A stretch of DNA of 22,145 bases from JAAYZK01 sp964535025 (GTDB lineage: Bacteria; Planctomycetota; Phycisphaerae; SM23-33; FEN-1343), in contig CAZHRW010000121.1 in NCBI GenBank assembly GCA_964535025.1, forward strand, positions 1 to 22,145. Direction: 5' to 3'. The position numbers were made by a program, and so were the translations under genes. The notes beneath the pieces were generated by a model. The model saw only the letters and a list, made by a program, of their open reading frames with translations. It did not search any database and had not been told where the DNA came from. Of the stretch, positions 14,129 to 21,509 are shown piece after piece; position 1 is the first letter of the stretch; each line of letters begins with the position of its first letter.

Positions 14129-15055
14129 ATGTCCGATCCTCATCATGGCGGCGATCACGACCCGGTGCGGTCTGCCCCCGCGGCGCCGACCGCGTCGCTT
14201 GGCGATCATCGCCTTCTCGCCCGCGCCGCGGCTAAACTAAATCTTATTCTCCGGGTCGGCGCCCGCGGCGGCGACGGGTTTCATCCGCTCGATTCGATCG
14301 TCACGAAAATCACCCTCTACGACGAGCTGATCTTCACCCCTCGAACGGATACGGCGGTGACGTTGACGTGCGACGATCCGACGCTGCCGACCGACGAACG
14401 CAACCTGGTCGTCCGGGCGGCGAAGCGGCTGCAGGCCCTGGGCGCCCGCGGCGGGGTGGACATCACCTTGCACAAGCGGATCGGCGCCGGGGCGGGCCTC
14501 GGCGGCGGCTCGGCCGACGCGGCCGTGACGCTGCGGGTTCTCAACGACCTGTGGTCGGTCGCCCTGGACGCCGACGCCCTGCTGGCGGTGGCCGCCGAGT
14601 TGGGCAGCGACGTGCCCCTCGCGCTGGGCGGCAGCGCCTCGCGGATCCGCGGCCGCGGGGAGAAGCTCTCCCCGGCGGTGGTGGCGCCGTTCGCGGCGGT
14701 GCTGGTCGCCCCGCCGATCCATGCGTCGACGGCGGCGGTCTACGCGGCCCTGGACGCCATGGGGGCCGGACCCCTCGAACCGGTTGATCCCGACGCCCTG
14801 GCCGGCGGGGCGGCCTCCACGTGGCCGGCGCGGCTGGTCAACGACCTGTTCGCCCCGGCCTGTCGCGTCTGCCCCGAGATCCCCGCCTGGGTCGGTCGTC
14901 TCGAGGCGGCCACCGGGCGACCGGTCCACATGACCGGCAGCGGCAGCGCCCTGTTCATCCTCGCCGACGACGAAACCCAGGCCCTGGCCCTCGCCGACCG
15001 GCTCGACACCGGGGCCCGCCGCCTCGCGCGGGTGGTGACGCGGAATCCTTGGTAG
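14129..15055 (+). CDS. ispE: 4-diphosphocytidyl-2-C-methyl-D-erythritol kinase
   Basis: A 308-residue GHMP kinase. It phosphorylates the 2-hydroxyl of CDP-methylerythritol in the MEP route to isoprenoids, which feeds UppS. Motifs are AAAKLNLILRVGARGGDGFHPLDS (33-56), the ATP loop GAGAGLGGGSADAA (119-132), ELGSDVPLALGGSASRIRGRGE and the C-terminal MTGSGSALF. A 30-residue N-terminal extension with several His and Asp residues precedes the conserved start. The ATG at 14129 sits 8 bases after the -10, so this extension would be made from a leaderless message; no downstream ATG exists before the conserved AKLNL, but a GTG or TTG start at 14165-14220 cannot be ruled out. The ilv promoter begins 6 bases after its stop. 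Confidence 0.94.
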   Translation: MSDPHHGGDHDPVRSAPAAPTASLGDHRLLARAAAKLNLILRVGARGGDGFHPLDSIVTKITLYDELIFTPRTDTAVTLTCDDPTLPTDERNLVVRAAKRLQALGARGGVDITLHKRIGAGAGLGGGSADAAVTLRVLNDLWSVALDADALLAVAAELGSDVPLALGGSASRIRGRGEKLSPAVVAPFAAVLVAPPIHASTAAVYAALDAMGAGPLEPVDPDALAGGAASTWPARLVNDLFAPACRVCPEIPAWVGRLEAATGRPVHMTGSGSALFILADDETQALALADRLDTGARRLARVVTRNPW

Positions 15056-15061
15056 TGCGGC

Positions 15062-15090
15062 TTGACAGCCTTTCGGCCGATAAGTAGAAT
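15062..15090 (+). promoter_or_regulatory. Strong sigma70-type promoter of the ilv operon
   Basis: TTGACA (15062-15067) and TAGAAT (15085-15090) are exactly 17 bases apart; the -35 is perfect. It begins 6 bases after the ispE stop. Transcription would start near 15097, over 300 bases before ilvB. Confidence 0.85.
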
Positions 15091-15123
15091 GGCACAACTT
15101 GGACGTTCTGTGGAGACACCGAC

Positions 15124-15246
15124 GTGCAGCGCATGGTCCATAATCCGATCCTGCTCCTACAGCGGGTCGCCCGCTCGGGCGATGTGGCGCGCGCTGCCGG
15201 TGCCTCTGTTGTGCTGGTCGTTGTAGCCCGGGCCGTGCGCTGCTGA
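15124..15246 (+). CDS. ilvB operon leader peptide (IvbL-like), 40 residues
   Basis: A short frame in the ilv leader, starting GTG at 15124 with GGAG 8 bases upstream (or ATG at 15133, 37 residues) and stopping at 15246. Counted from the ATG, 14 of its 37 residues are Val, Leu or Ile, in two clusters: PILLL near the start, and SVVLVVVARAVRC at the end. The second cluster uses GTT, GTG, CTG, GTC, GTT, GTA, including Val codons uncommon in this GC-rich sequence. This is the design of the E. coli ilvB leader (which contains VVVVRVVVVV), where ribosomes stall when charged Val/Leu tRNA is short. The last codons form the 5' arm of a hairpin. It is probably never a stable protein. Confidence 0.8.
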   Translation: MQRMVHNPILLLQRVARSGDVARAAGASVVLVVVARAVRC

Positions 15247-15379
15247 ATCGAGCGTGCGGCCACCACTCCCCGAACGTTGACGGGCGGACGCCATTCGTCT
15301 ATCAAGGCATCCGTCCGATCGTCTCCCTCATTGATGATGTGATGAACGATCAGAACGGACGAAGGCCCCGCGGGGCCTT
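15231..15379 (+). promoter_or_regulatory. Candidate ilvBN attenuator hairpins
   Basis: Four structures follow the leader codons. (a) 15231-15241 pairs with 15251-15261, 11 bp with two G-U pairs, around the leader stop codon. (b) GGACG 15286-15290 with CGTCC 15312-15316. (c) CGTCCGATCGT 15312-15322 with ACGATC 15346-15351 and GGACG 15357-15361. (d) the perfect palindrome AAGGCCCCG/CGGGGCCTT at 15362-15379. Structures b and c share one arm and exclude each other. A ribosome stalled at 15208-15225 would cover the 5' arm of a. Released CCCCG (15268-15272) could pair with CGGGG in d, and ACTCC (15265-15269) with the ilvB ribosome site at 15398-15402. Structure d has no T-run, so control may be translational or the terminator weak. 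Confidence 0.6.
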
Positions 15380-15409
15380 GACGACCCGATGACGACAGGA
15401 GTACTGACC

Positions 15410-17107
15410 ATGGCTAACGACAGCGGCGCGACCTTCGCCGGTACGACCGGGGCGAACCTGTTCCACGAGATGCTGCTCGAGCAGGGCGTGGACGTGATGT
15501 TCGGTTACCCCGGCGGCGTGGTGCTGCCGATCTTCGACGTGCTGTATTCCAGCCCGATCCGTTTCCTGCTGACCCGCCACGAACAGGGCGCCGGCCACAT
15601 GGCCGACGGATACGCCCGCGCCACGGGCAAGCCCGGGGTGGTCGTGGCCACCAGCGGACCCGGCGCGTGCAATCTGGTGACCGCCCTGGCGACGGCCCAT
15701 ATGGACAGCGTGCCGCTCGTGGCGTTCACCGGGCAGGTCCGCAGCACCTTGATCGGCAACGACGCCTTCCAGGAAGCCGACGTCACCGGCGTGACCCGCC
15801 CGGTGTGCAAGCACAACACCCTGGTCAAGGATGTCCGCGACCTCGGGCGGGTGATCCGCGAGGCGTTCTACGTCGCCCGCACCGGACGACCGGGGCCGGT
15901 GGTGGTCGACATCGCCGTGGATGCGTCGACGTCGCTGCTGGACGGCGAGCCCGACCTCGAGATGCGCCTGCCGGGCTACAAGCCCCGCGTGGCGGGCCAC
16001 CAGCGGCAGATCCTCGCCGCCGCCGAGGTGATCAACAACGCCGAGCGCCCGCTGCTGTACGTCGGGGGCGGGGTGGTCATCGCCGAGGCCGCCAACGAAC
16101 TGCGGGCGGTCATGGCCAGGGGCCAACTGCCGGCCACCACGACCCTGCTGGCCCTCGGCACCGTCGACGAGGACGATCCGCTGTGCCTCCGCATGCTGGG
16201 CATGCACGGCTCGGCGGCGGCCAACTTCGCGGTGCAGGACTGCGACTGCCTGATCGCCGTCGGCGCCCGCTTCGACGACCGCGTCACCGGGACCGTGGAG
16301 ACCTTCGCTCCCAAGGCGAAGATCATCCACATCGACATCGATCCGACCAGCATCGCCAAGAACATCCGCGCCGACATCCCCGTCGTCGGCGACGCCAAGG
16401 ATATCCTCGGCCGGATGCTCGACGCCATCGAGCCCCGCGATCGCCGCCGGTGGCTGAGCAAGATCGCCGAGTGGAAGGCCCGCTACCCGTTCAGCTACGA
16501 GCCGACCGGGTCGATCAAGCCCCAGGAGGTCATCGATACCGTCGGCAAGCTCACCGATCACGAGGCGATCGTCGCCACCGGCGTCGGGCAGCACCAGATG
16601 TGGGCCGCCCAGTTCTACCGGTTCCGACGGCCCCGCCAGATCATCACCTCCGGCGGGCTGGGCACGATGGGCTTCGGCCTGCCGGCCGCGATCGGCGCCC
16701 AGGTGGCCTGCCCGGACCGGACGGTCGTGGATATCGACGGCGACGGGAGCTTCACCATGACCATGGTCGAGCTGATCACGGCCGTCCAGAACGACATCCC
16801 CGTCAAGGTGGTCGTCCTGAACAACGGCTACCTCGGCATGGTCCGCCAGTGGCAGGAGATGTTCTACGGGCAGCGGTATTCGTCGACGACCAACCCCAGC
16901 ACGGACCTGGCCGCCATCGCCCGCGCGTTCGGCGCGACGGGGCTGACCATCACCGATCGGGCCGAGCTGCCCGACGCGGTGGCGCAGATGCTCCGCACCG
17001 ACGGGCCGGTCGTCCTGGACGTGCACGTGGAGGCCGAAGAGAACGTCTACCCCATGGTGGCGACTGGCAAGAGCTTGGAACAAATGGACTTGGGACGACT
17101 GGCCTGA
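15410..17107 (+). CDS. ilvB: Acetolactate synthase, large catalytic subunit
   Basis: A 565-residue thiamine-diphosphate enzyme that joins two pyruvates (or pyruvate and 2-ketobutyrate) in the first common step to Val, Leu and Ile. Visible parts are the N-terminal VDVMFGYPGGVVLPIFD, the catalytic glutamate Glu58 in TRHEQGAGHMADGYARATG, the FAD-type middle domain, and the ThDP/Mg motif GDGSFTM (444-450) running to LNNGYLGMVRQWQEMFY. The ATG at 15410 has AGGAG 8 bases upstream; an in-frame ATG 7 codons earlier lacks this. ilvN follows after 34 bases. Expression is likely set by the attenuator in the leader, and activity by feedback through IlvN. Confidence 0.96.
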   Translation: MANDSGATFAGTTGANLFHEMLLEQGVDVMFGYPGGVVLPIFDVLYSSPIRFLLTRHEQGAGHMADGYARATGKPGVVVATSGPGACNLVTALATAHMDSVPLVAFTGQVRSTLIGNDAFQEADVTGVTRPVCKHNTLVKDVRDLGRVIREAFYVARTGRPGPVVVDIAVDASTSLLDGEPDLEMRLPGYKPRVAGHQRQILAAAEVINNAERPLLYVGGGVVIAEAANELRAVMARGQLPATTTLLALGTVDEDDPLCLRMLGMHGSAAANFAVQDCDCLIAVGARFDDRVTGTVETFAPKAKIIHIDIDPTSIAKNIRADIPVVGDAKDILGRMLDAIEPRDRRRWLSKIAEWKARYPFSYEPTGSIKPQEVIDTVGKLTDHEAIVATGVGQHQMWAAQFYRFRRPRQIITSGGLGTMGFGLPAAIGAQVACPDRTVVDIDGDGSFTMTMVELITAVQNDIPVKVVVLNNGYLGMVRQWQEMFYGQRYSSTTNPSTDLAAIARAFGATGLTITDRAELPDAVAQMLRTDGPVVLDVHVEAEENVYPMVATGKSLEQMDLGRLA

Positions 17108-17141
17108 CGGGCCCGGCGTTTCGATGGACTGGAGACGGAGT

Positions 17142-17648
17142 ATGGAACCGATGCACAAGCACGTGATCACCGCCATGGTTCAGAACGAGCCGGGCGTCCT
17201 GGCCCACGTGGCGCAGATGTTCGCCGCCCGCGGGTTCAACATCGACTCGCTCGTCGTCGGGCGGACCGAACGGCCCGACGTCAGCCGCATGACCATCGTC
17301 GTCATCGCCGACGACCGGACGCTCGAGCAGGTCCGCAAGCAACTGGCCAAGATCATCGCCGTGCTGAAGGTGCGCGACTTCACCGACGTCGCCTACGTTC
17401 ATCGCGACCTGATGCTCATCCGCATCCACGCCAATCCCGACAAGCGCGGGGAGGTGCTGGAGTTGACGTCGCTGTTCCGCGGGCGGGTCGTCGACGTGGC
17501 GCCCCACAGCGTCATGGTCGAGCTGGCCGGCGCCGAGGACAAGCTCGAAGCCTACATGGAACTGGCCCGCCCGTACGGCATCGTGGAGATGGCCCGCACC
17601 GGCGTGATCGCCATGTCCCGCGGGCGCCAGCCGGAGGGCGATACCTGA
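17142..17648 (+). CDS. ilvN: Acetolactate synthase, small regulatory subunit
   Basis: A 168-residue IlvH/IlvN protein that activates the large subunit and gives valine feedback. An ACT domain fills the N-terminal half (HKHVITAMVQNEPGVLAHVAQMFAARGFNIDSLVVG, about 5-40), followed by the family's C-terminal domain (LMLIRIHANPDKRGEVLELTSLFRGRVVDV and GIVEMARTGVIAMSRG). Two starts are possible: ATG 17142 with GGAG 7 bases upstream, or ATG 17151 (MHKHV) with GGAG 10 bases upstream. I chose 17142; the difference is three residues. The operon ends at the strong hairpin at 17671-17709. Confidence 0.95.
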   Translation: MEPMHKHVITAMVQNEPGVLAHVAQMFAARGFNIDSLVVGRTERPDVSRMTIVVIADDRTLEQVRKQLAKIIAVLKVRDFTDVAYVHRDLMLIRIHANPDKRGEVLELTSLFRGRVVDVAPHSVMVELAGAEDKLEAYMELARPYGIVEMARTGVIAMSRGRQPEGDT

Positions 17649-17670
17649 CCATTGCCGCGACATCCATCCG

Positions 17671-17709
17671 ACGGCCCCGCCGCCACGAAGCTGGTGGTGG
17701 GGCCGTTTT
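17671..17709. terminator. Bidirectional terminator between ilvN and the epimerase gene
   Basis: The arm 17672-17685 pairs fully with 17692-17705 (14 bp with two G-U) around a 6-base loop, extended by A17671-T17706, followed by TTTT on the plus strand. It lies between two convergent genes and would stop the ilv transcript; read from the other strand it lacks a comparable T-run. Confidence 0.9.
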
Positions 17710-17714
17710 CGATC

Positions 17715-18710
17715 TTACGCGTGGTCCAGGCACCAGGCCACCGACCGGGCGATGCCGTCGTCGTAGCCGACGGTCGGCTGCCAGCCCAATTGGCGGCGGG
17801 CCTTCTCGGCGCTGAAGAAGCAGCGGCGGCCCATGAGCCAGACGGCATAACGGGTCACCAGCGGCGGGGTGGTGCGGCCGAACAGGTGCCCGAAGAACTC
17901 CATCATGAACGCCGCGTGGTAGGCCACCTTGTAGGGCACGCGACGGGTCGGCGGCGGCGCGCCGCAGGCGGCGGCGATCTTCTCGAAGTACTCCCGCTGG
18001 CTGATCACCCCGTCGTTGGAGAGGTTGTAGGCCTCGCCGACGGCGTCGGGATCGGTGGCGGCGAGGATGCAGCCTTCGGCCTCGTTGCCGGCGTAGGTGA
18101 GGTTCAGGCGGTTCGAGCCGTCCCCGAGCAGCTTGGCCTTGCCGGCGCGGATCGCGCGAATCAGGCGGGGCATCGACGCCCGGTCCCGCGGGCCGTACAG
18201 CCAGCTCGGACGGCAGACCGTGACCGGCAGGTCCCCGCGCTCGTGGGCCGCCCAGACGAGCCGCTCGGCGGCGACCTTCGCACGGCTGTAGTAGCTCCAG
18301 CGGTGCAGGCCCACGCCCAGCGGGGCGGTTTCGTCCAGGACCAGGCCCGCCCCGTCGGGGTGCCCGTAGGCGCTGATCGAGCTGACGTGCAGGAACCGCT
18401 CCACGCCGGCGGCGGCGGCGGCCCGGAGCATGTTGGCGGTGCCGTCGATGCTGACGGCGACGAACTCGTCCCACGGCCCCCAGTCGCCCACCCGGGCCGC
18501 CGCGTGATAGACCACGCGGACGTCCTTCAACGCCGCCGGCAGGGAGCCCGGGTCGGTGATGTCGCCGTAAGCCAACTCCACGCCCAGGCTTTCGAGGAAC
18601 GACGTGTCGCTGCTGCGGCGCACCAGCGCGCGGGTCGGCTGACCGCGGCCGACCAGTTGTTCGCACAGGTGGCTGCCGAGCAGCCCGGTAGCGCCCGTGA
18701 TGAGGTTCAT
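17715..18710 (-). CDS. NAD(P)-dependent epimerase/dehydratase (extended SDR)
   Basis: A 331-residue extended short-chain dehydrogenase. The Rossmann glycine motif TGATGLLG is at 5-12; the catalytic Tyr-xxx-Lys is YSRAK (Tyr141, Lys145), preceded by the serine block LHVSSISAYG; an RPSWLYGPRD segment follows. The C-terminal half (YKVAYHAAFMMEFFGHLFGRTTPPLVTRYAVWLMGRRCFFS) resembles sterol- or lipid-type 3-beta-HSD-like members more than classical sugar epimerases, so the substrate is open: a nucleotide sugar or an isoprenoid/lipid alcohol are both possible. The ATG at 18710 sits 6 bases from its -10, and no Shine-Dalgarno site is present, so the message should be leaderless. The longer frame upstream is non-conserved. 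Confidence 0.9.
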   Translation of the reverse strand: MNLITGATGLLGSHLCEQLVGRGQPTRALVRRSSDTSFLESLGVELAYGDITDPGSLPAALKDVRVVYHAAARVGDWGPWDEFVAVSIDGTANMLRAAAAAGVERFLHVSSISAYGHPDGAGLVLDETAPLGVGLHRWSYYSRAKVAAERLVWAAHERGDLPVTVCRPSWLYGPRDRASMPRLIRAIRAGKAKLLGDGSNRLNLTYAGNEAEGCILAATDPDAVGEAYNLSNDGVISQREYFEKIAAACGAPPPTRRVPYKVAYHAAFMMEFFGHLFGRTTPPLVTRYAVWLMGRRCFFSAEKARRQLGWQPTVGYDDGIARSVAWCLDHA

Positions 18711-18716
18711 GGAGGC

Positions 18717-18745
18717 AGTGTAGCGCGGCCGGACGGCCCGGTCAA
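18717..18745 (-). promoter_or_regulatory. Epimerase promoter, predicted leaderless
   Basis: On the minus strand TTGACC (18740-18745) and TACACT (18717-18722) are exactly 17 bases apart. Six bases separate the -10 from the ATG at 18710, so the transcript should begin at the start codon. Confidence 0.75.
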
Positions 18746-18846
18746 GCGAACTAGAGCAAGCGGCGCGGCTTGGACAAATATCACAGGCGGACGGTCGGGT
18801 TTTCCCGCATTTGCCGCTGAATTTCACCCGCCCGCCGCGCCGGCCG

Positions 18847-18855
18847 TGGTATACT
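18847..18855 (+). promoter_or_regulatory. Extended -10 promoter of the DUF1571 gene
   Basis: TGGTATACT contains TATACT (18850-18855) with a TG one base before it, the extended -10 form that can work without a -35. No good -35 is seen at 16-18 bases. Confidence 0.6.
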
Positions 18856-19017
18856 GGCCGCCCGGCTGGTTGCAGAAAAAGCCCCCCCCGAATAATTGGC
18901 TCAAAGGGGTCGCGGACCCTCAGCACGGACGCCAGGCAGATTAAAGGAATGAGTCGATCGGTGACGATGCGCAGTGCGTTGCAGGGGTGTCGTGTCCGGT
19001 GGACAACAGGAGTCATG

Positions 19018-19869
19018 ATGCCGCGTTACGAGCAGAAGCGTTCGTCGAACCCGTGGACTCGCCTGGCCTTCGGGGCGGGGCTGCTGGCGATGTTCTGCGT
19101 CCAGTGCGTCAAGTCGGGCGGCCTGCCCGGCGGCGGCCGCCTGGTCGCCGCGACCGTGGCCGACCCGGCGAAGACCCCGCCGGCCGAGACGCTCACCACC
19201 CTCGAGGGTCTGGCGCGGACCGATCCGATGGGTCTGCTGGAACGCTGCCTGGCCCACTATGACCGCACGGTCGACGACTATACCTGCCGGTTCATCAAGC
19301 GCGAGCGGATCGACGGGCGCCTCGAGGCGGCCCAGGAGATCGACGTCCGCTTCCGGGATGAGCCGTTCTCGGTGGCGATGCGCTGGCGGGAAAATGCCCC
19401 GGCGGCCGACCGGTGCCTCTACGTCGCCGGCCTCTATGACGGCAATATGCTCCTGCGGCCCAAGGGATTGCTGAGCCTCGTCGGCACCGTGCGCCGCAAG
19501 CCCGACTGCGACCAGGTCATGGAAAACACGCTGCGGCCGATCACGATGTTCGGTTTCCGCAACAGCATCGAGCAGCTCATCGAGGTCTCCCGCCAGGCCG
19601 CCCAGCGCCAGGAGCTGACCTGGGACTACCTCGGCCGCCGCCGCGTCGACGAGCGGCTCGCCCTGGTGCTCGAGCGGCACCTGCCCGAGGACAAGGACTA
19701 CCCGGCCTACCGCACGCGGGTGTACATCGATGCCGAGCGCCTCCTGCCGATCTGCGTCGAAGCCTGGGACGCGAAGGAGCGCCTGCTGTGCCGGTACGTC
19801 TTCGCCGACGTCAGGCTCAACACCGGCCTGACGGCCGCGGACTTCGAACCCCGCGCCAACGGCATGTGA
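19018..19869 (+). CDS. DUF1571 family envelope protein
   Basis: A 283-residue protein with a hydrophobic N-terminal segment (about 16-33, RLAFGAGLLAMFCVQCV) that works as signal or anchor. The rest matches DUF1571, a planctomycete-rich family with a LolA-like beta fold: DDYTCRFIKRERIDGRLEAAQEIDVRFRDEPFSVAMRW, YDGNMLLRPKGLL, the TLRPITMFGFRNSIEQLIEVSRQA helix, and a YRTRVYIDAERLLPICVEAWD strand pair. Function is unknown; lipid or lipoprotein handling is suggested by the fold only. The ATG at 19018 has AGGAG 5 bases upstream; ATG 19015 (2 bases) and ATG 18949 (in frame, AAAGGA touching it) are alternatives. A terminator follows, so it is a single gene. Confidence 0.85.
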   Translation: MPRYEQKRSSNPWTRLAFGAGLLAMFCVQCVKSGGLPGGGRLVAATVADPAKTPPAETLTTLEGLARTDPMGLLERCLAHYDRTVDDYTCRFIKRERIDGRLEAAQEIDVRFRDEPFSVAMRWRENAPAADRCLYVAGLYDGNMLLRPKGLLSLVGTVRRKPDCDQVMENTLRPITMFGFRNSIEQLIEVSRQAAQRQELTWDYLGRRRVDERLALVLERHLPEDKDYPAYRTRVYIDAERLLPICVEAWDAKERLLCRYVFADVRLNTGLTAADFEPRANGM

Positions 19870-19898
19870 CCCGGCCGCACCACCACGGCAACCCCCTT

Positions 19899-19920
19899 GG
19901 GCTCCGTCGGGAGCCCTTTC
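19899..19920 (+). terminator. Rho-independent terminator after the DUF1571 gene
   Basis: GGGCTCC (19899-19905) and GGAGCCC (19910-19916) form a perfect 7-bp stem with a GTCG loop, followed by TTTC. The T-run is short. Confidence 0.75.
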
Positions 19921-19940
19921 GCTGCGCGGGGGGCTTGGGG

Positions 19941-19946
19941 TATAAT
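19941..19946 (+). promoter_or_regulatory. Consensus -10 (TATAAT) of the transglutaminase gene
   Basis: TATAAT is at 19941-19946. TTTCGC (19917-19922), 18 bases upstream and overlapping the terminator tail, is a weak -35. The start would be near 19953, leaving a leader of about 28 bases that contains AAAGGAG. Confidence 0.7.
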
Positions 19947-19980
19947 GAACCTTCCTGCCATGCGCCGAAAGGAGCCGACG

Positions 19981-21447
19981 ATGCGACGATGGGTGACAGC
20001 GGCCCTGGTCCTGGCGGCGGCGGCGCCGGCGGTGCGGGCCGACGCCGACGCGGCCGTGCAGCACTACGCCGTGTTCATGGACGACGTCAAGGTGGGCTCG
20101 CAGCACAGCGCCCGGCGGGTCGAGGGCGACCGGGTGATCCACGAAGAACGGCTGGCGATCCGTTTTCAGCGGTTCGGCGTGACGGTGCCGATGCGGATGG
20201 ACACCCGCTACGTCGAGACGGCCGCCGGTGAGCCGGTCGAATTCGTCTCGTCGATGGAAGCCGGGCCGCTCGGTCGCACCGTGCGACGGGGACGCGTCGA
20301 CGCCGGACAGCTCCACGTGACCGTCGAGGAGGCCGGCGGCACCCGCGAACGCACCATCCCCTTCCCGGCCGGCGCGCTGCTGCCCGAAGGGCTGCGCCTG
20401 CGGCGGCTGGCCGAGGGGTTCGACGCGGGGACGACGTACCGCGTGGCGATTTTCGATCCCCAGTCGCTCAAGGCCATGGCGGTCGAGAGCACCGTCGGCC
20501 CGGCCGCGGCGACGATGCTGATCGGCCGGACGGTGCGGGCCACCGAGGTCGTCAGCAAGGTCCGCACGCCCACCGGTGTCGTGCGGATGGTCGAGCACGT
20601 CGACGCCGACGGCACGGTCGTCCGCTCGTCCACGACGATGATGGGCATCGCCCTCCGCGTGGTCGCCTGCGAGGAGGCCTTCGCGACGGCGCCGACCCGC
20701 CCCTACGAGCTGCGCGACGCCGGCTCGGTGGCCTCGCCGCACCCGCTGCCCGAGGCGCGGCAGTCGGTGCGCGCGACGTTCACCCTCGCCCCGGCCGACG
20801 GCGCCTCGCTGGTCCTGCCGGACACGGGCGAGCAGACCGTGGAGGTACGGCCGGACGGGACCCTCGTCGTTCGCGTCGCGCTGGCGACGCCGGCGAAGGC
20901 CTCGCGGCCCTACCGGGGCGACGATGCGGCGGTCCGCGCGATGCTCGAAGCCGGCGAGCACGTCCAGAGCGATCACCCGCGGATGATCGCGCAGGCCCAG
21001 GCGATCGTCGGCGAGATCTCCGACGCCGGCGCCGCCGCGGCGGCAATCGAAGCATGGGTCGGTAAGCACATTGCCGACAAGTCGTTGGCCGTGGCTTACG
21101 CCTCGGCGCTGGCGACGCTGACCTCGGGGACCGGCGACTGCAGCGAGCACGCGGTGCTCACGGCGGCCCTGTGCCGCGCGGCGGGCATTCCCTGCCGCGT
21201 GGTGATGGGCGTCGTCTACAGCGACGCGTTCGAGGGCACGGAGCACTGCTTCATCGGCCACGCGTGGAACCAGGCGTACCTCGGCGGGCGGTGGGTCAGC
21301 CTGGACGCCACCGCCGGCGCCGACGCGGGGCGGATCGCCCTGGCCGTCGGCAACGGCGACCCGCTGGACTTCATCGGCATGACCCAGAGTTTCGGCCGCT
21401 TTACCATCACCGCCGCCGAGGTGGCCCCGGCGGCCGACGCGCCGTGA
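19981..21447 (+). CDS. Periplasmic transglutaminase-like cysteine protease-fold protein
   Basis: A 488-residue protein with a signal peptide (about 1-21, ending AVRADA). The first 270 residues are beta-rich with no recognised catalytic site. The C-terminal third is a transglutaminase-like domain with the full triad: Cys387 in TGDCSEHAVL, His427 in GHAWNQAYL, Asp442 in SLDAT, plus the family phrase RAAGIPCRVVMGVVY. Such bacterial proteins are thought to be proteases or amide-forming enzymes of the envelope; the substrate is unknown. The ATG at 19981 has AAAGGAG 6 bases upstream. It has its own promoter; hisF follows after 62 bases, also with its own promoter. Confidence 0.9.
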   Translation: MRRWVTAALVLAAAAPAVRADADAAVQHYAVFMDDVKVGSQHSARRVEGDRVIHEERLAIRFQRFGVTVPMRMDTRYVETAAGEPVEFVSSMEAGPLGRTVRRGRVDAGQLHVTVEEAGGTRERTIPFPAGALLPEGLRLRRLAEGFDAGTTYRVAIFDPQSLKAMAVESTVGPAAATMLIGRTVRATEVVSKVRTPTGVVRMVEHVDADGTVVRSSTTMMGIALRVVACEEAFATAPTRPYELRDAGSVASPHPLPEARQSVRATFTLAPADGASLVLPDTGEQTVEVRPDGTLVVRVALATPAKASRPYRGDDAAVRAMLEAGEHVQSDHPRMIAQAQAIVGEISDAGAAAAAIEAWVGKHIADKSLAVAYASALATLTSGTGDCSEHAVLTAALCRAAGIPCRVVMGVVYSDAFEGTEHCFIGHAWNQAYLGGRWVSLDATAGADAGRIALAVGNGDPLDFIGMTQSFGRFTITAAEVAPAADAP

Positions 21448-21454
21448 ATTCCCC

Positions 21455-21482
21455 TTGTTCGCGACGGCCGTGCGGGTAGAAT
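21455..21482 (+). promoter_or_regulatory. hisF promoter
   Basis: TTGTTC (21455-21460) and TAGAAT (21477-21482) are 16 bases apart. The start would be near 21489, about 21 bases before the ATG. Only a weak TAGG stands in for a ribosome site. Confidence 0.6.
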
Positions 21483-21509
21483 GGGGACCCTGGCCTGTAG
21501 GTACCGCGA

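Larger units (their letters stand above)
18711..19017. other. Divergent intergenic region with both promoters
   Basis: These 307 bases hold the minus-strand epimerase promoter, the plus-strand extended -10, and a leader of about 155 bases before the DUF1571 gene. The leader has a run of eight C (from about 18882) and a small hairpin AGGG-GTC/GACCCT near 18903-18921. No gene or known riboswitch is recognised. Confidence 0.6.

Noticed and set aside
18901..21261. 786-codon open frame on the minus strand opposite DUF1571 and transglutaminase
   Set aside because: It runs across a terminator, a promoter and two real genes in antisense; composition is again that of a shadow.
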